Below, in pieces: positions 16,003 through 24,970 of a stretch of 64,000 nt of DNA (position 1 is the first letter of the stretch; the number at the start of each line of letters is the position of its first letter). Source of the DNA: Flavobacteriia bacterium (lineage in GTDB: Bacteria > Bacteroidota > Bacteroidia > Flavobacteriales > Schleiferiaceae); NCBI GenBank assembly GCA_013373425.1, contig JABXHW010000021.1, positions 62,001 through 126,000 on the forward strand, given 5' to 3'. The notes beneath the pieces are model-generated. The model saw nothing but the letters and a program-made list of their open reading frames with translations. It ran no database searches and was not told where the DNA came from. A program made the position numbers and the translations under genes.

Positions 16003-18024
16003 ATGAAGAAATTTACTCCGACTCTCTTGGGTCTGTTTGTAGCGTCTGCTGCATTCGGTCAGCAGCAAGAGAACACACTTCCAGCACAATTGGAAGTAGC
16101 GAATCCGGAGACCCAAGTTCGCGCAACTCCTTCTAGCGATTATCGTAATGCAAGTGAGACAATTTTGTGGTCTGAAGATTTCGCTAATGGTATCCCAGCA
16201 ACTTGGTCAAATCAAGGTTTCGATGGAAACCTTCAGCCATTAACTGCTGCACAATGGGAGTACCGCGGTACATCTACTACTCCTGATAATTCAGAAGGCT
16301 CACGTGGTGCTTATTCAGGCGTATCTACTGGTGCTAACGCGCCTATCGCTTCTACCACGGTTGCTAACGGTTTTGTGATTTTTGACTCGGACTACCTTGA
16401 TAACGGTGGTAACCCACAGAACCCAGGTGGTGGATCAGCTCCAGCACCACACGTAGGAACATTGACTACTGACGTAATCAACCTTACCGGTGAGCCTTAC
16501 GTTATGTTGGAGATGGAGAACTATGCACGCGTTTTCTTCGCGAGCCTCGATGTTGCTCTTTCTATCGACGGTGGTACTACTTGGACTGACACAGTGAACA
16601 TCTACTCAGAAGATGCTTCTTCTTTGGGTGTAAACGGTTCAAGTCCAAACGGTGAATTGGTTCAAGTGAACGTTTCTAGCCAAATCGGTGGTCAAAGCAA
16701 CGTGAAATTGCGTTTCATCTTCGACGGTCGTCCAGGTAACGCCAACGGTAATGGTTACTACTTCTGGATGCTTGATGATATTCGTATCAGCGAGCTTCCA
16801 CGCCATGCTATTCGCTTTACTCCATTCAATGGAGCACCTGAGCGTGATATGATCTTTGGTACTGCTTCAGGTGAAGGTAAGTATGGTATCATGACATTGA
16901 AGCAAGCTCGTTCAGTTGCATTCGACTGTAACGTACTTAACTTCGGTTGGGACCAGCAAACTAATGTAGGTCTTGATATCAACATCTACGATTCGGGCAG
17001 CAACTTGGTTCAGACATTGAGCTCTTCAACTGCTAATGCAGCTTCAGGAGCAATTGTTGACTTCACTGTATTGAACACGTTGGGTTGGACTCCATCTGCG
17101 GAAGACAACTACATCGTTGAGTGGGTTGCTACTTCTGATTCTATTCCTAGCGCAGCGGGTCCAAAAGACTCGGCTAGACTTTATGTTACTGACTCTATCT
17201 GGTCATTGGACTTCAATGTGTTCAGTAACCGTTTCGGTACAGGTAACATTGGTGACGACAACTCTGCAGTTGCTAGCCGTTTCGACCTCGTTAACGACGA
17301 GCGTCTATTCGGAGCTGACATCTGGTTGTCTGCTACTACTGTTCCGGGTGGATTGATTGAAGTTACTGTTTACGATACGACTGGTTTCGACTTCGTTAAC
17401 GGTTTCCCAACTCAGCCATTGGCTTACTACCAGCACTCTATCACTCAAGCTGATGTTGATGCAGGTGTTATCCGCGCTGACCTTACAGATAATAATGGTT
17501 ACCCAGCTTACTTGAACTCAACTAGCACTGGTGCATACTACATCGTTGTTACTATGTTCTCTAACGCAGGTGCTAACCCAGTTTACATCCGTAACGACCA
17601 GAGCTTCCCGCAGTCTCCAAGCGCGGCTATCATGTATTACACATTGGCTAGCCCACGTTGGTACACTGGATTCTCTAACAGCCTTTCTTTGAACGCTCCT
17701 CACATCCGTGCTATCGTATGTCCAGCAGCTACTGCAGCAGCTTGTATGTCAATTAGCATCGACGAAGTAGAATTGAGCGATCAAATCACTGTATACCCTA
17801 ACCCAGCTGAGGATTACGTAAACCTCGAGTTCGGTGAAGGTTTGAACGGCGACGTAGACGTGAACATTGTTGACCTACAAGGTCGCACTGTTGTATCTAC
17901 TTCAATGTACGCAGTAGAAGGAACAGCTCTTCCAGTTGCATTGAACGAACTTACTCCAGGTGTTTACATGATGAACATCGCTCAAGGAGATAAAGTGAGC
18001 ACATTCAAGCTTACTGTGAAGTAA
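16003..18024 (+). CDS. T9SS type A sorting-domain protein, copy 1
   Basis: 673-aa secreted protein of unknown function. A signal peptide (MKKFTPTLLGLFVASAAFG) is followed by a beta-rich body with EDFANGIPATWSNQGF, QPLTAAQWEYRG and RPGNANGNGYYFW. The last roughly 85 residues form a type A sorting domain (ITVYPNPAEDYVNLEF, VDLQGRTV, GVYMMNI, FKLTVK), which directs export through the outer membrane by T9SS. The next gene is a full-length paralogue. Codons are strongly biased toward C-ending pairs (AAC, TTC, TAC) and GGT/GCT/GTT, as in highly expressed genes, unlike the second copy. Likely an abundant surface or released protein. Confidence 0.9.
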   Translation: MKKFTPTLLGLFVASAAFGQQQENTLPAQLEVANPETQVRATPSSDYRNASETILWSEDFANGIPATWSNQGFDGNLQPLTAAQWEYRGTSTTPDNSEGSRGAYSGVSTGANAPIASTTVANGFVIFDSDYLDNGGNPQNPGGGSAPAPHVGTLTTDVINLTGEPYVMLEMENYARVFFASLDVALSIDGGTTWTDTVNIYSEDASSLGVNGSSPNGELVQVNVSSQIGGQSNVKLRFIFDGRPGNANGNGYYFWMLDDIRISELPRHAIRFTPFNGAPERDMIFGTASGEGKYGIMTLKQARSVAFDCNVLNFGWDQQTNVGLDINIYDSGSNLVQTLSSSTANAASGAIVDFTVLNTLGWTPSAEDNYIVEWVATSDSIPSAAGPKDSARLYVTDSIWSLDFNVFSNRFGTGNIGDDNSAVASRFDLVNDERLFGADIWLSATTVPGGLIEVTVYDTTGFDFVNGFPTQPLAYYQHSITQADVDAGVIRADLTDNNGYPAYLNSTSTGAYYIVVTMFSNAGANPVYIRNDQSFPQSPSAAIMYYTLASPRWYTGFSNSLSLNAPHIRAIVCPAATAAACMSISIDEVELSDQITVYPNPAEDYVNLEFGEGLNGDVDVNIVDLQGRTVVSTSMYAVEGTALPVALNELTPGVYMMNIAQGDKVSTFKLTVK

Positions 18025-18044
18025 TCCTGAAACACTTCTTACAG

Positions 18045-18079
18045 AAGGCCATTCCGGTTATCCGGAGTGGCCTTTTTTT
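18045..18079 (+). terminator. Terminator after T9SS cargo copy 1
   Basis: Thirteen-bp stem AAGGCCATTCCGG/CCGGAGTGGCCTT (one G-T wobble), loop TTAT, and a T run to 18079. It separates the two paralogues into independent transcripts. Confidence 0.88.
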
Positions 18080-18308
18080 ATGCCTTCTTCACACGAGGTA
18101 AAGAACGTCTATACACCGTGCAAATGTTTTGAGCTTGTTGAGCTTGTCTAGCCGAAGTAAATTGTGATAACGCTAAAGGATGAGGTTTGGACGACCCGTA
18201 TTCACCTTCAACAACCTGTCTAAACAACTGATTTTTTAGTGGGGATTTACAACCCAAACACAAATCAACGGCGGTGAAAATCATCGCTTAAAACTCAAAA
18301 CACGAATC
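18080..18308 (+). other. Spacer between the T9SS paralogues
   Basis: A 229-bp stretch without a convincing gene. It contains a 9-bp direct duplication (GAGCTTGTT then GAGCTTGTC, 18131-18148). No exact TAnnTTTG element was found, so the promoter of copy 2 is not identified. Confidence 0.4.
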
Positions 18309-20318
18309 ATGAAGAAGATTACTCTATCTCTTCTTGGTCTGGCTTTTGGCGCAACATCATTTGCTCAAACCGACCAAAATCAGCTGCCTGCTCAGCTGAC
18401 GAAAATGGACCCCGAAGCAGTGGTCCGACGTACTCCTCAACTCTCACCTTCTAATGGTCCAGAAGCCATTATTTGGTCTGAAGATTTTTCCAATGGTATT
18501 CCAGCCACATGGTCGAATCAGGGATTTGACGGAAACATGCAACCATTGACTGCAGCTCAATGGGAGTATAGAGGGCCAAACACGACCCCGAATAATGGTA
18601 CAGGATCTCGCGGAGCTTTTGCCAATGCCAATGACCCCATCCAATCCCCAACACGTGGGAACGGCTTTGTAATCTTCGATTCAGGCTTTCTTGACAATGC
18701 TGGTAATGCGCAAACTGCTGGTCAGGGTGCGGCTCCTGCACCTCACGTGGGCACTTTGACCACAGACACCATCGATTTGACAAACAACAGCCTTGTGATG
18801 CTCGAGTTCAGCAATTACGCACGAGTGTTCTTTGCAAACTTTCAAGTGGTGTTTTCTGCTGATGGTGGTCAGACTTGGAACGACACCATTCTAGTTTATT
18901 CCGATGGAACCTTGGGTATCAACATGGCTTCTGCAAATGCAGATCGTGTTCAATACAACGTGTCGCAGTATATCGGGGGCTCGGCCAATGCCATGATGCG
19001 ATTCATTTTTGATGGTCGACCAGGCAACGCAAACGGCAATGGTTACTATTTCTGGTGTTTGGATGATATTCAACTCTTGGACCTTCCTGATCACGTACTA
19101 CAGTTCGTAACCAATACGGATGGTGCGCCACCACATGATATGATTTTCGACAACGATGGTTCTAACTCGAAGTACGGTATCATGACCCTGAAGCAGGCTC
19201 GCCCGATTTCGTTTGATGGAAACATTCTGAACTTTGGTGGAATGACCCAAACCAATGTGCGTTTGGAGATTGACATCTTAGATGGAAATAACAACAATGT
19301 TCAGTCGCTTTCTTCAACTTCAGTGACATTGCCATCCGACAGTATCGCCGATTACACAGTGATGAACACAGTGAGCTGGACGCCTCAAACTACAGGTACC
19401 TACCGCGTAATCTATTCAGCACTCTCCGATTCTGTGAATGGAGTTGACTACGACGCACCAAGAGATACATTCACAATTTATGTGACGGATTCACTTTGGT
19501 CGCTTGACTTCAATGTATTTGATAACCGCTTCGGTACTGATGATATCGGTGCAGATAACTCAGCTCTCGCTGTTCGTCATGAATTGATGAACGATGAGCG
19601 TTTGTTTGGAGTGGATATCTGGCTGTCGGCTACTACCGTTGCTGGAGGTTTGGTGGAAGTTACCGTATACGATACGACTGGCTTTAGCTTCACAAATGGT
19701 TTTCCTACAAATGCTCTGGCATACTCACAACACACAGTGACTGGCCAAGATGTAGCAAGCAGAATGATGCGCGTTCCATTGTCTGATGCCAATGGAAATC
19801 CAATCTATTTGGATGCATCGAACACAGGAGCTTATTACATCGTAGTGACACTATTCTCAAATGCAGATGCGAATCCAATCAATATTCGTAATTCTCAGAC
19901 CTTCGAAGAGCCGCCAGCTTCTGCTATTATGTATTACACCATTTCGAACCCTCGCTGGTACACTGGCTTTACCGGTTCATTGGATTTGAACGCTCCACAT
20001 ATCCGCGCCATTACTTGTCCGGCAAGTAACGCCGCAGCGTGTATGTCGATTTCAATTGATGAGATTGACTTGGCAAACGATATCCAATTGTATCCAAACC
20101 CAGCCAACGAATTCGTAAACATTGAGTTCGGTGATGTGAATGGTGAGATGGGTGTTCGTGTGGTTGATGTTCAAGGAAGAACCGTCCTAGAATCCAACGA
20201 AATGGCAGTGGAAGGCACTGTTCTCCCATACGACTTAAGCACGCTGAAGCCTGGTATTTATATTTTGACTTTAAGTCACGAAAATTCAGTTAGTTCGTTC
20301 CGATTGACTGTTGAGTAA
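18309..20318 (+). CDS. T9SS type A sorting-domain protein, copy 2
   Basis: 669-aa paralogue of the preceding gene, collinear over its whole length. It has a signal peptide (MKKITLSLLGLAFGATSFAQ), the shared blocks EDFSNGIPATWSNQGF, QPLTAAQWEYRG, RPGNANGNGYYFW and SLDFNVF-NRFGT, and a C-terminal sorting domain (IQLYPNPANEFVNIEF, VVDVQGRTV, GIYILTL, FRLTVE). Codon use is ordinary here, with many AAT, TTT and TCG codons, so expression is probably lower than copy 1. Ligand or enzymatic role unknown; no catalytic motif seen. Confidence 0.9.
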   Translation: MKKITLSLLGLAFGATSFAQTDQNQLPAQLTKMDPEAVVRRTPQLSPSNGPEAIIWSEDFSNGIPATWSNQGFDGNMQPLTAAQWEYRGPNTTPNNGTGSRGAFANANDPIQSPTRGNGFVIFDSGFLDNAGNAQTAGQGAAPAPHVGTLTTDTIDLTNNSLVMLEFSNYARVFFANFQVVFSADGGQTWNDTILVYSDGTLGINMASANADRVQYNVSQYIGGSANAMMRFIFDGRPGNANGNGYYFWCLDDIQLLDLPDHVLQFVTNTDGAPPHDMIFDNDGSNSKYGIMTLKQARPISFDGNILNFGGMTQTNVRLEIDILDGNNNNVQSLSSTSVTLPSDSIADYTVMNTVSWTPQTTGTYRVIYSALSDSVNGVDYDAPRDTFTIYVTDSLWSLDFNVFDNRFGTDDIGADNSALAVRHELMNDERLFGVDIWLSATTVAGGLVEVTVYDTTGFSFTNGFPTNALAYSQHTVTGQDVASRMMRVPLSDANGNPIYLDASNTGAYYIVVTLFSNADANPINIRNSQTFEEPPASAIMYYTISNPRWYTGFTGSLDLNAPHIRAITCPASNAAACMSISIDEIDLANDIQLYPNPANEFVNIEFGDVNGEMGVRVVDVQGRTVLESNEMAVEGTVLPYDLSTLKPGIYILTLSHENSVSSFRLTVE

Positions 20319-20350
20319 TTGGAAGAAGACTAATCCTTCGTTTTGCTACA

Positions 20351-20383
20351 GCCGCCCCAATCATTTCGGGGCGGCTTTTTTTT
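20351..20383 (+). terminator. Terminator after T9SS cargo copy 2
   Basis: Stem GCCGCCCC/GGGGCGGC, 9-nt loop, eight Ts; 32 bp after the stop codon. Confidence 0.88.
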
Positions 20384-20446
20384 GTTCCAGCAAACTCTAC
20401 AAGCCGGTTTCTCGTTATTGGGTATGTGGTCCATTGGAACATTGTG

Positions 20447-20454
20447 TACCTTTA
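20447..20454 (+). promoter_or_regulatory. Possible -7 element for the TolB-like gene
   Basis: TACCTTTA, one mismatch to TAnnTTTG, ends 7 nt before ATG 20462. Confidence 0.3.
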
Positions 20455-20461
20455 ATCCTCT

Positions 20462-23400
20462 ATGCTAAAGCGCTATCGATTCCTGTTCTTTATTCTTTCC
20501 ATGACCGTGGCTCCCGCGGTGTATGGTCAGTTTTATTATGGACTGCATCAAACCTTTGGCAAGAACCGCGTTCAGTATCAGAATTTCACTTGGTCGTTTT
20601 ACCGCTATGAGCGCTTCGACGTGTTCCACTACCAGAACGGTCAGCACCTCGCGCAGCAAGTGGCGAGAATGGTGAGTCGCGAGATGCCTTTGATTGAACA
20701 AATGCTAGACGTGCCCCTGGATGAGCGAATTCAAGTAGTTGTGTTCAACACTCTTGGCGAACTCACTCAAAGCAATTTAAATGCATCCACAGAGGAAGCT
20801 TACAATACCGGTGGGGTGACCCACTTCTCCGGGACCCGCATGTTTGTGTACTTCAATGGAGATTACGCTCATTTGGAAGCGCAAGTCAGAGAAGGCCTGG
20901 CAGGGTTAGCAATGAATAGTTTGATGTATGGAGGCTTCACTCGAAGCTTGAGGAATAGCACACTCCTGAACTTGCCTGATTGGTACACCCAAGGATTGTT
21001 GGCTTACATATCGCAGCCTTACGATAGCGAAGTAGAAAGCCGCGTTTTGGATGCGATGGTTCACGATGATTTCGACCACATATATGGAATGACTGGAGTT
21101 CAAGCCCGAGCAGCTGGTCATAGTTTGTGGAACTACATCGCGCAGACTTACGGACGAAACGTTATTAAGGAAATCGTTTACACGACAGTAAGAGAACGAA
21201 GCATTGATCGTGGTCTCGAATACAACTTAGGGGTAGATTCTGATCGCCTTCTTGAAAACTGGAAACGCAGTTTCTTGAATCGATTAAATGAAGCCCATTC
21301 CGACGAAACCTTAGAAGAAGTCGAGATTTATAGGAGTAGGGAAGAGGGACGAATCTCAAGACCAACATTCTCGTCAAACGGGCAGTATATGGCCTTCGTA
21401 TCCAACTACTTTGGTAAGTACAAAGTACATCTCGTGGATGTTGCCACTGGAGAGCGTGAAACCATTCTAAGAGGCGGTCATCTCATCGCTCAGAATGTCG
21501 ACTATTCCTATCCGCTTTTGGCTTGGCACCCGAACGGGCGAATTCTGGCTATGCTCACCGAGGAAGAGGGAATCATTCGATTGAACTACTACGATCTTGA
21601 AACTGGAGAGACTGAACAAAGGAATCTCTACTCCATTCAAAAAGTAACCTCATTTACTTATAGCCAGGATGGACGTTCATTCCTGATTTCAGGCATTCGC
21701 GATAACAAATCAAACATTTACATCTACTCACTTTCAGGTAGAGGCGTTACTCCAATTACCAATGATGGTTATTCGGACATGGATCCGATTTTTATCAATA
21801 ATGATCGCTTCATTGTGTTCCGGTCCAATCGCGATAACGATACACTGCGCGTAAATCAAGAAGTCTACAATCACTCTGAAGACTACAACTTATTCGTCTA
21901 CAGAGTGGGCGACGGACCCGAGCAAGTGCTGTGGAGGTTAAATCCGGATGTGGATGTGAACGAAATCAATCTAGAAAAGATCGACGACACCCATTTTGCG
22001 TATCTAGATTTTCAGACTGGAGAAAAGCCGAAGCAGTATATCGTCACCCTGGATTCGAGTATTGCTTACGTGGATACCATCACTCATTACAACTACTTTA
22101 CTCGTGAAGCGCTCATCGAAACACCTTACTATGGAACGATAGACTATGATATTCAGTCCACCATAGGTGCTGAAGCTAGAGTCTATATCCGAGACGGTCG
22201 GTTTAGAATGATGCTTTCGCGCGACTTTGTAATGCCATCTCAATTCTCGTCAAATCGATCTGAAACCGTGGCTTCACAAGAAGCAAATGTGGAGAGTGAG
22301 CTAACAGATCTACAACGAATGAGAAGAGAATCGGAGGTCAATATTGAAAATTACTCCTTCGATTCCCGAGTATTATCCGACGCTCAACCTCGGAGAAGAA
22401 CAGTAGTTCAGCGAACAGAAGTAGACAATCTGGATAGCTTGTATGGCGAAGACTTCCCGATTCACACGGATCGCAATTACATCCTTTCCTTCTTGCGCGA
22501 TGAGTTTACTGTTCAAGTAGACAATGTTTTTGATTATCCTCAATATCAGCCATTCACGGGAACGCCAAACGCGAGTTTGATCAATACGGGCTTCAACACC
22601 ATGTTTAAGGTGGGCGCAATTGACATACTCGAGGATTATCGCATGGTGGCTGGTTTCAGAACAGATTTCCAACCTCTCCCTGGCGTATCGTTGAGTCCGA
22701 ATAGTGAATTTCTCTTGGCTTTCCTCGATAAGAAGAGTCGATGGAATCACGAGGTCACCTTTTATCGTCGAAGTCAGGTTGCATTCCTTCCAAAGTATTT
22801 CTTAAACGCTCGATACCTCACCTACGAGGCGCATTCGAAGTGGTCATACCCGCTTAGCCAAGTGTCGGGCTTTCACTTCTCTGGAGGGTATCGAAACCAA
22901 AGACAAATCATTTTATTGGATAATGCCGGCGCTGTGACCCCTCCCGAAACTGACCCGGTCACTATCACAGATTACGGTATCCTCAAAGCGACGTATGTGT
23001 ATGATGATACTCGAAAAAAGGGTATCAATCTTTATCATGGACTGCGTTACAAGGTGTTTACCGAGTTCTATGAAAACTTCTCGGCAAGTAACTCCGGACT
23101 GTTTACTGCGGGAATCGACCTTAGACATTACTTGCCAGTACATCGAGAGATTATCTGGGCGAATCGCTTCGCGTATGGCACTTCATTCGGCAATGAAAAG
23201 TTGTTGTACTTCCTTGGGGGTGTCGACAATGAGTTTAGTCCCCAGTTTGCCAATCAAACTCCATTTGCCACCAATGAGAATTATGTATTCCAAACCGTGG
23301 TGACCAATATGCGCGGGTTCTTCCAGAACATCCGAAACGGGAATAATTTCGCAGTCATCAATAGTGAATTGAGAATTCCGTTGGTGAAGTATCTCTATAA

Positions 23401-23701
23401 CCGACCTATTCAAAATGATTTCCTAGCGAACTTCCAGGTCATTGGCTTCGGCGATATCGGAACGGCTTGGAATGGCCTACACCCATACGATGACGAGAAT
23501 GCCATCAATACTAGAGTAGTGGACGCGTTGGGTTATCAGGTGGTTCTAGACACTCAACGTGAACCTATCGTTGGAGGGTTTGGAGTAGGTTTGAGAAGTA
23601 GGATTCTGGGTTACTTCTGTAGAGTAGATTGGGCGTGGGGAGTAGAAGATGGAGCGCTACTCGACAACGTGTTCTATTTCTCCTTAAGCACAGATTTCTA
23701 G
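20462..23701 (+). CDS. TolB-like propeller protein with N-terminal peptidase-like and C-terminal barrel regions
   Basis: 1079-aa exported protein (signal peptide MLKRYRFLFFILSMTVAPAVYG). Residues about 40-280 resemble the peptidase-MA-like fold (RFDVFHYQNG, LPDWYTQGLLAYIS), but no HExxH zinc motif is present, so it is probably not a protease. Residues about 285-520 carry TolB/PD40-type beta-propeller repeats (RPTFSSNGQYMAFVSN, LLAWHPNGR, SYSDMDP-type turns). From about 700 the sequence is rich in aromatic beta strands and ends FYFSLSTDF, typical of an outer-membrane beta barrel. Function unknown; large proteins of this type are widespread in Bacteroidota. It ends overlapping nth by 4 bp. Confidence 0.8.
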   Translation: MLKRYRFLFFILSMTVAPAVYGQFYYGLHQTFGKNRVQYQNFTWSFYRYERFDVFHYQNGQHLAQQVARMVSREMPLIEQMLDVPLDERIQVVVFNTLGELTQSNLNASTEEAYNTGGVTHFSGTRMFVYFNGDYAHLEAQVREGLAGLAMNSLMYGGFTRSLRNSTLLNLPDWYTQGLLAYISQPYDSEVESRVLDAMVHDDFDHIYGMTGVQARAAGHSLWNYIAQTYGRNVIKEIVYTTVRERSIDRGLEYNLGVDSDRLLENWKRSFLNRLNEAHSDETLEEVEIYRSREEGRISRPTFSSNGQYMAFVSNYFGKYKVHLVDVATGERETILRGGHLIAQNVDYSYPLLAWHPNGRILAMLTEEEGIIRLNYYDLETGETEQRNLYSIQKVTSFTYSQDGRSFLISGIRDNKSNIYIYSLSGRGVTPITNDGYSDMDPIFINNDRFIVFRSNRDNDTLRVNQEVYNHSEDYNLFVYRVGDGPEQVLWRLNPDVDVNEINLEKIDDTHFAYLDFQTGEKPKQYIVTLDSSIAYVDTITHYNYFTREALIETPYYGTIDYDIQSTIGAEARVYIRDGRFRMMLSRDFVMPSQFSSNRSETVASQEANVESELTDLQRMRRESEVNIENYSFDSRVLSDAQPRRRTVVQRTEVDNLDSLYGEDFPIHTDRNYILSFLRDEFTVQVDNVFDYPQYQPFTGTPNASLINTGFNTMFKVGAIDILEDYRMVAGFRTDFQPLPGVSLSPNSEFLLAFLDKKSRWNHEVTFYRRSQVAFLPKYFLNARYLTYEAHSKWSYPLSQVSGFHFSGGYRNQRQIILLDNAGAVTPPETDPVTITDYGILKATYVYDDTRKKGINLYHGLRYKVFTEFYENFSASNSGLFTAGIDLRHYLPVHREIIWANRFAYGTSFGNEKLLYFLGGVDNEFSPQFANQTPFATNENYVFQTVVTNMRGFFQNIRNGNNFAVINSELRIPLVKYLYNRPIQNDFLANFQVIGFGDIGTAWNGLHPYDDENAINTRVVDALGYQVVLDTQREPIVGGFGVGLRSRILGYFCRVDWAWGVEDGALLDNVFYFSLSTDF

Positions 23702-24360
23702 ATAGGGCCGTTCGCCTTTTCCCATTCCTTGATGACCGACTTTCTGCCAATCGTTTTGGTGATTTCGTCCTTTCTCAAATCCCATCCACGGGCCGGGCAA
23801 TACTCACGACCATAGAAAATGATTTGAAGGTGGAGGCTGTTCCACTTTTCTTTCGGGAATAGTCGCTTTGCATCTCTCTCCGTCTGCACTACATTTTTAC
23901 CATTGCTGAATCCCCATCGATACATCAATCTGTGGATGTGTGTGTCGACTGGGAAGGCGGGAACTCCAAAAGCTTGACTCATCACAACGGATGCGGTTTT
24001 ATGCCCTACGGCAGGCAAGCTTTCCAAAGCCTCCATGTCTTCAGGAACCTCTCCATTGTACTTGTCGATCAGGATGCGCGAAAGGTTATAGATTCCTTTG
24101 GATTTCATTGGAGTGAGTCCGCACGGCCGGATGATATCTGCGATTTGCTCCAAACTCAACTTGGCCATGTCGTATGGATTGTCCGCTAGTGAGAACAGCG
24201 CAGGAGTCGTTTTATTCACTCGTTCATCGGTACACTGAGCAGAAAGAAGAACAGCGATGAGCAGTGTGTAAGAGTTGTGATGATCTAATGGAACAGGAGT
24301 CTCTGGGTAGAGTGATTCCAATTTTTCAATCACATAGGTTACCTTTTCCGTTTTGGTCAT
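23698..24360 (-). CDS. nth: Endonuclease III family DNA glycosylase lacking the Fe-S cluster cysteines
   Basis: 220-aa base-excision repair glycosylase/AP lyase. The helix-hairpin-helix LPAVGHKTAS carries catalytic Lys121, and Asp139 is in PVDTHIHR, matching E. coli Lys120 and Asp138. At the C-terminus only the first cluster ligand position is a cysteine (Cys188 in GREYCPARGW); the next three (C-x6-C-x2-C-x5-C in E. coli) are absent and replaced by LRKDEITKTIGRKS. The 4Fe-4S cluster is therefore predicted missing. A TTG nine bases upstream is in frame, but ATG 24360 is preferred. Confidence 0.93.
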   Translation of the reverse strand: MTKTEKVTYVIEKLESLYPETPVPLDHHNSYTLLIAVLLSAQCTDERVNKTTPALFSLADNPYDMAKLSLEQIADIIRPCGLTPMKSKGIYNLSRILIDKYNGEVPEDMEALESLPAVGHKTASVVMSQAFGVPAFPVDTHIHRLMYRWGFSNGKNVVQTERDAKRLFPKEKWNSLHLQIIFYGREYCPARGWDLRKDEITKTIGRKSVIKEWEKANGPI

Positions 24361-24421
24361 GCCATTCAAACTTTTAGATTCGTTGTTTGTTCCGCAAGTA
24401 GACCAAAAGAAGCAAATTCAA

Positions 24422-24883
24422 ATGACACATTTAGAACCAGGAGACAAAGCTCCAGACTTTTCAGCGAAAGATCACAATGGTAACGACATATCCCTCAGCA
24501 CTTTCAAGGGCAAAAAACTCGTCTTGTATTTTTATCCAAAAGATGACACCCCAGGGTGTACAGCAGAGGCATGCAGCTTCCGCGACGAGTACACACAGCT
24601 TCGTGAGCAGGGCTTTGAAATTCTAGGTGTTTCAGCAGATGACGAGAAGAAGCACAACAAGTTTGCTGATAAATACGACTTGCCATTCCCACTCATTCCA
24701 GATACCGACAAACAGATTATCAATGCTTACGGAGTTTGGGGTTTGAAGAAATTCATGGGTCGCGAGTACGATGGGATTCACCGTGAAACTTTCGTGATTG
24801 ATGAGAATGGAAAAATCGATCAAGTCATCAAGAAAGTGAAGTCGAAAGAAGCGGCAAAACAGATTCTTGACCTGTACGCATAA
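24422..24883 (+). CDS. bcp: Thioredoxin-dependent peroxiredoxin, BCP/PrxQ type
   Basis: 153-aa cytoplasmic peroxidase reducing hydrogen peroxide and organic hydroperoxides. The peroxidatic cysteine Cys46 and resolving Cys51 sit in TPGCTAEAC, the C-x4-C pattern of alpha-type PrxQ. YPKDDTPGC and the downstream GVWGLKKFMGREYDG are typical. The frame extends upstream to 24353, but MTHLEPGDKAPDF at 24422 is the conserved N-terminus. Divergent from nth with 61 bp between starts; recA follows. Confidence 0.96.
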   Translation: MTHLEPGDKAPDFSAKDHNGNDISLSTFKGKKLVLYFYPKDDTPGCTAEACSFRDEYTQLREQGFEILGVSADDEKKHNKFADKYDLPFPLIPDTDKQIINAYGVWGLKKFMGREYDGIHRETFVIDENGKIDQVIKKVKSKEAAKQILDLYA

Positions 24884-24933
24884 CCTGTCGATAACTTACC
24901 CGTTTTAAAACGCCTAGCCCATATTCTATGGGT

Positions 24934-24941
24934 TATATTTG
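24934..24941 (+). promoter_or_regulatory. -7 promoter element for recA
   Basis: TATATTTG, exact TAnnTTTG match, 29 nt before ATG 24971. No recognisable LexA-type palindrome was found next to it. Confidence 0.5.
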
Positions 24942-24970
24942 TCTTTCCTCAAGCATAAAACAAGGTATTG

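Noticed and set aside
18078-18284. 68-codon minus-strand frame between the T9SS paralogues
   Set aside because: It overlaps the strong terminator, has no signal or motif, and its composition looks intergenic, including a short direct duplication.
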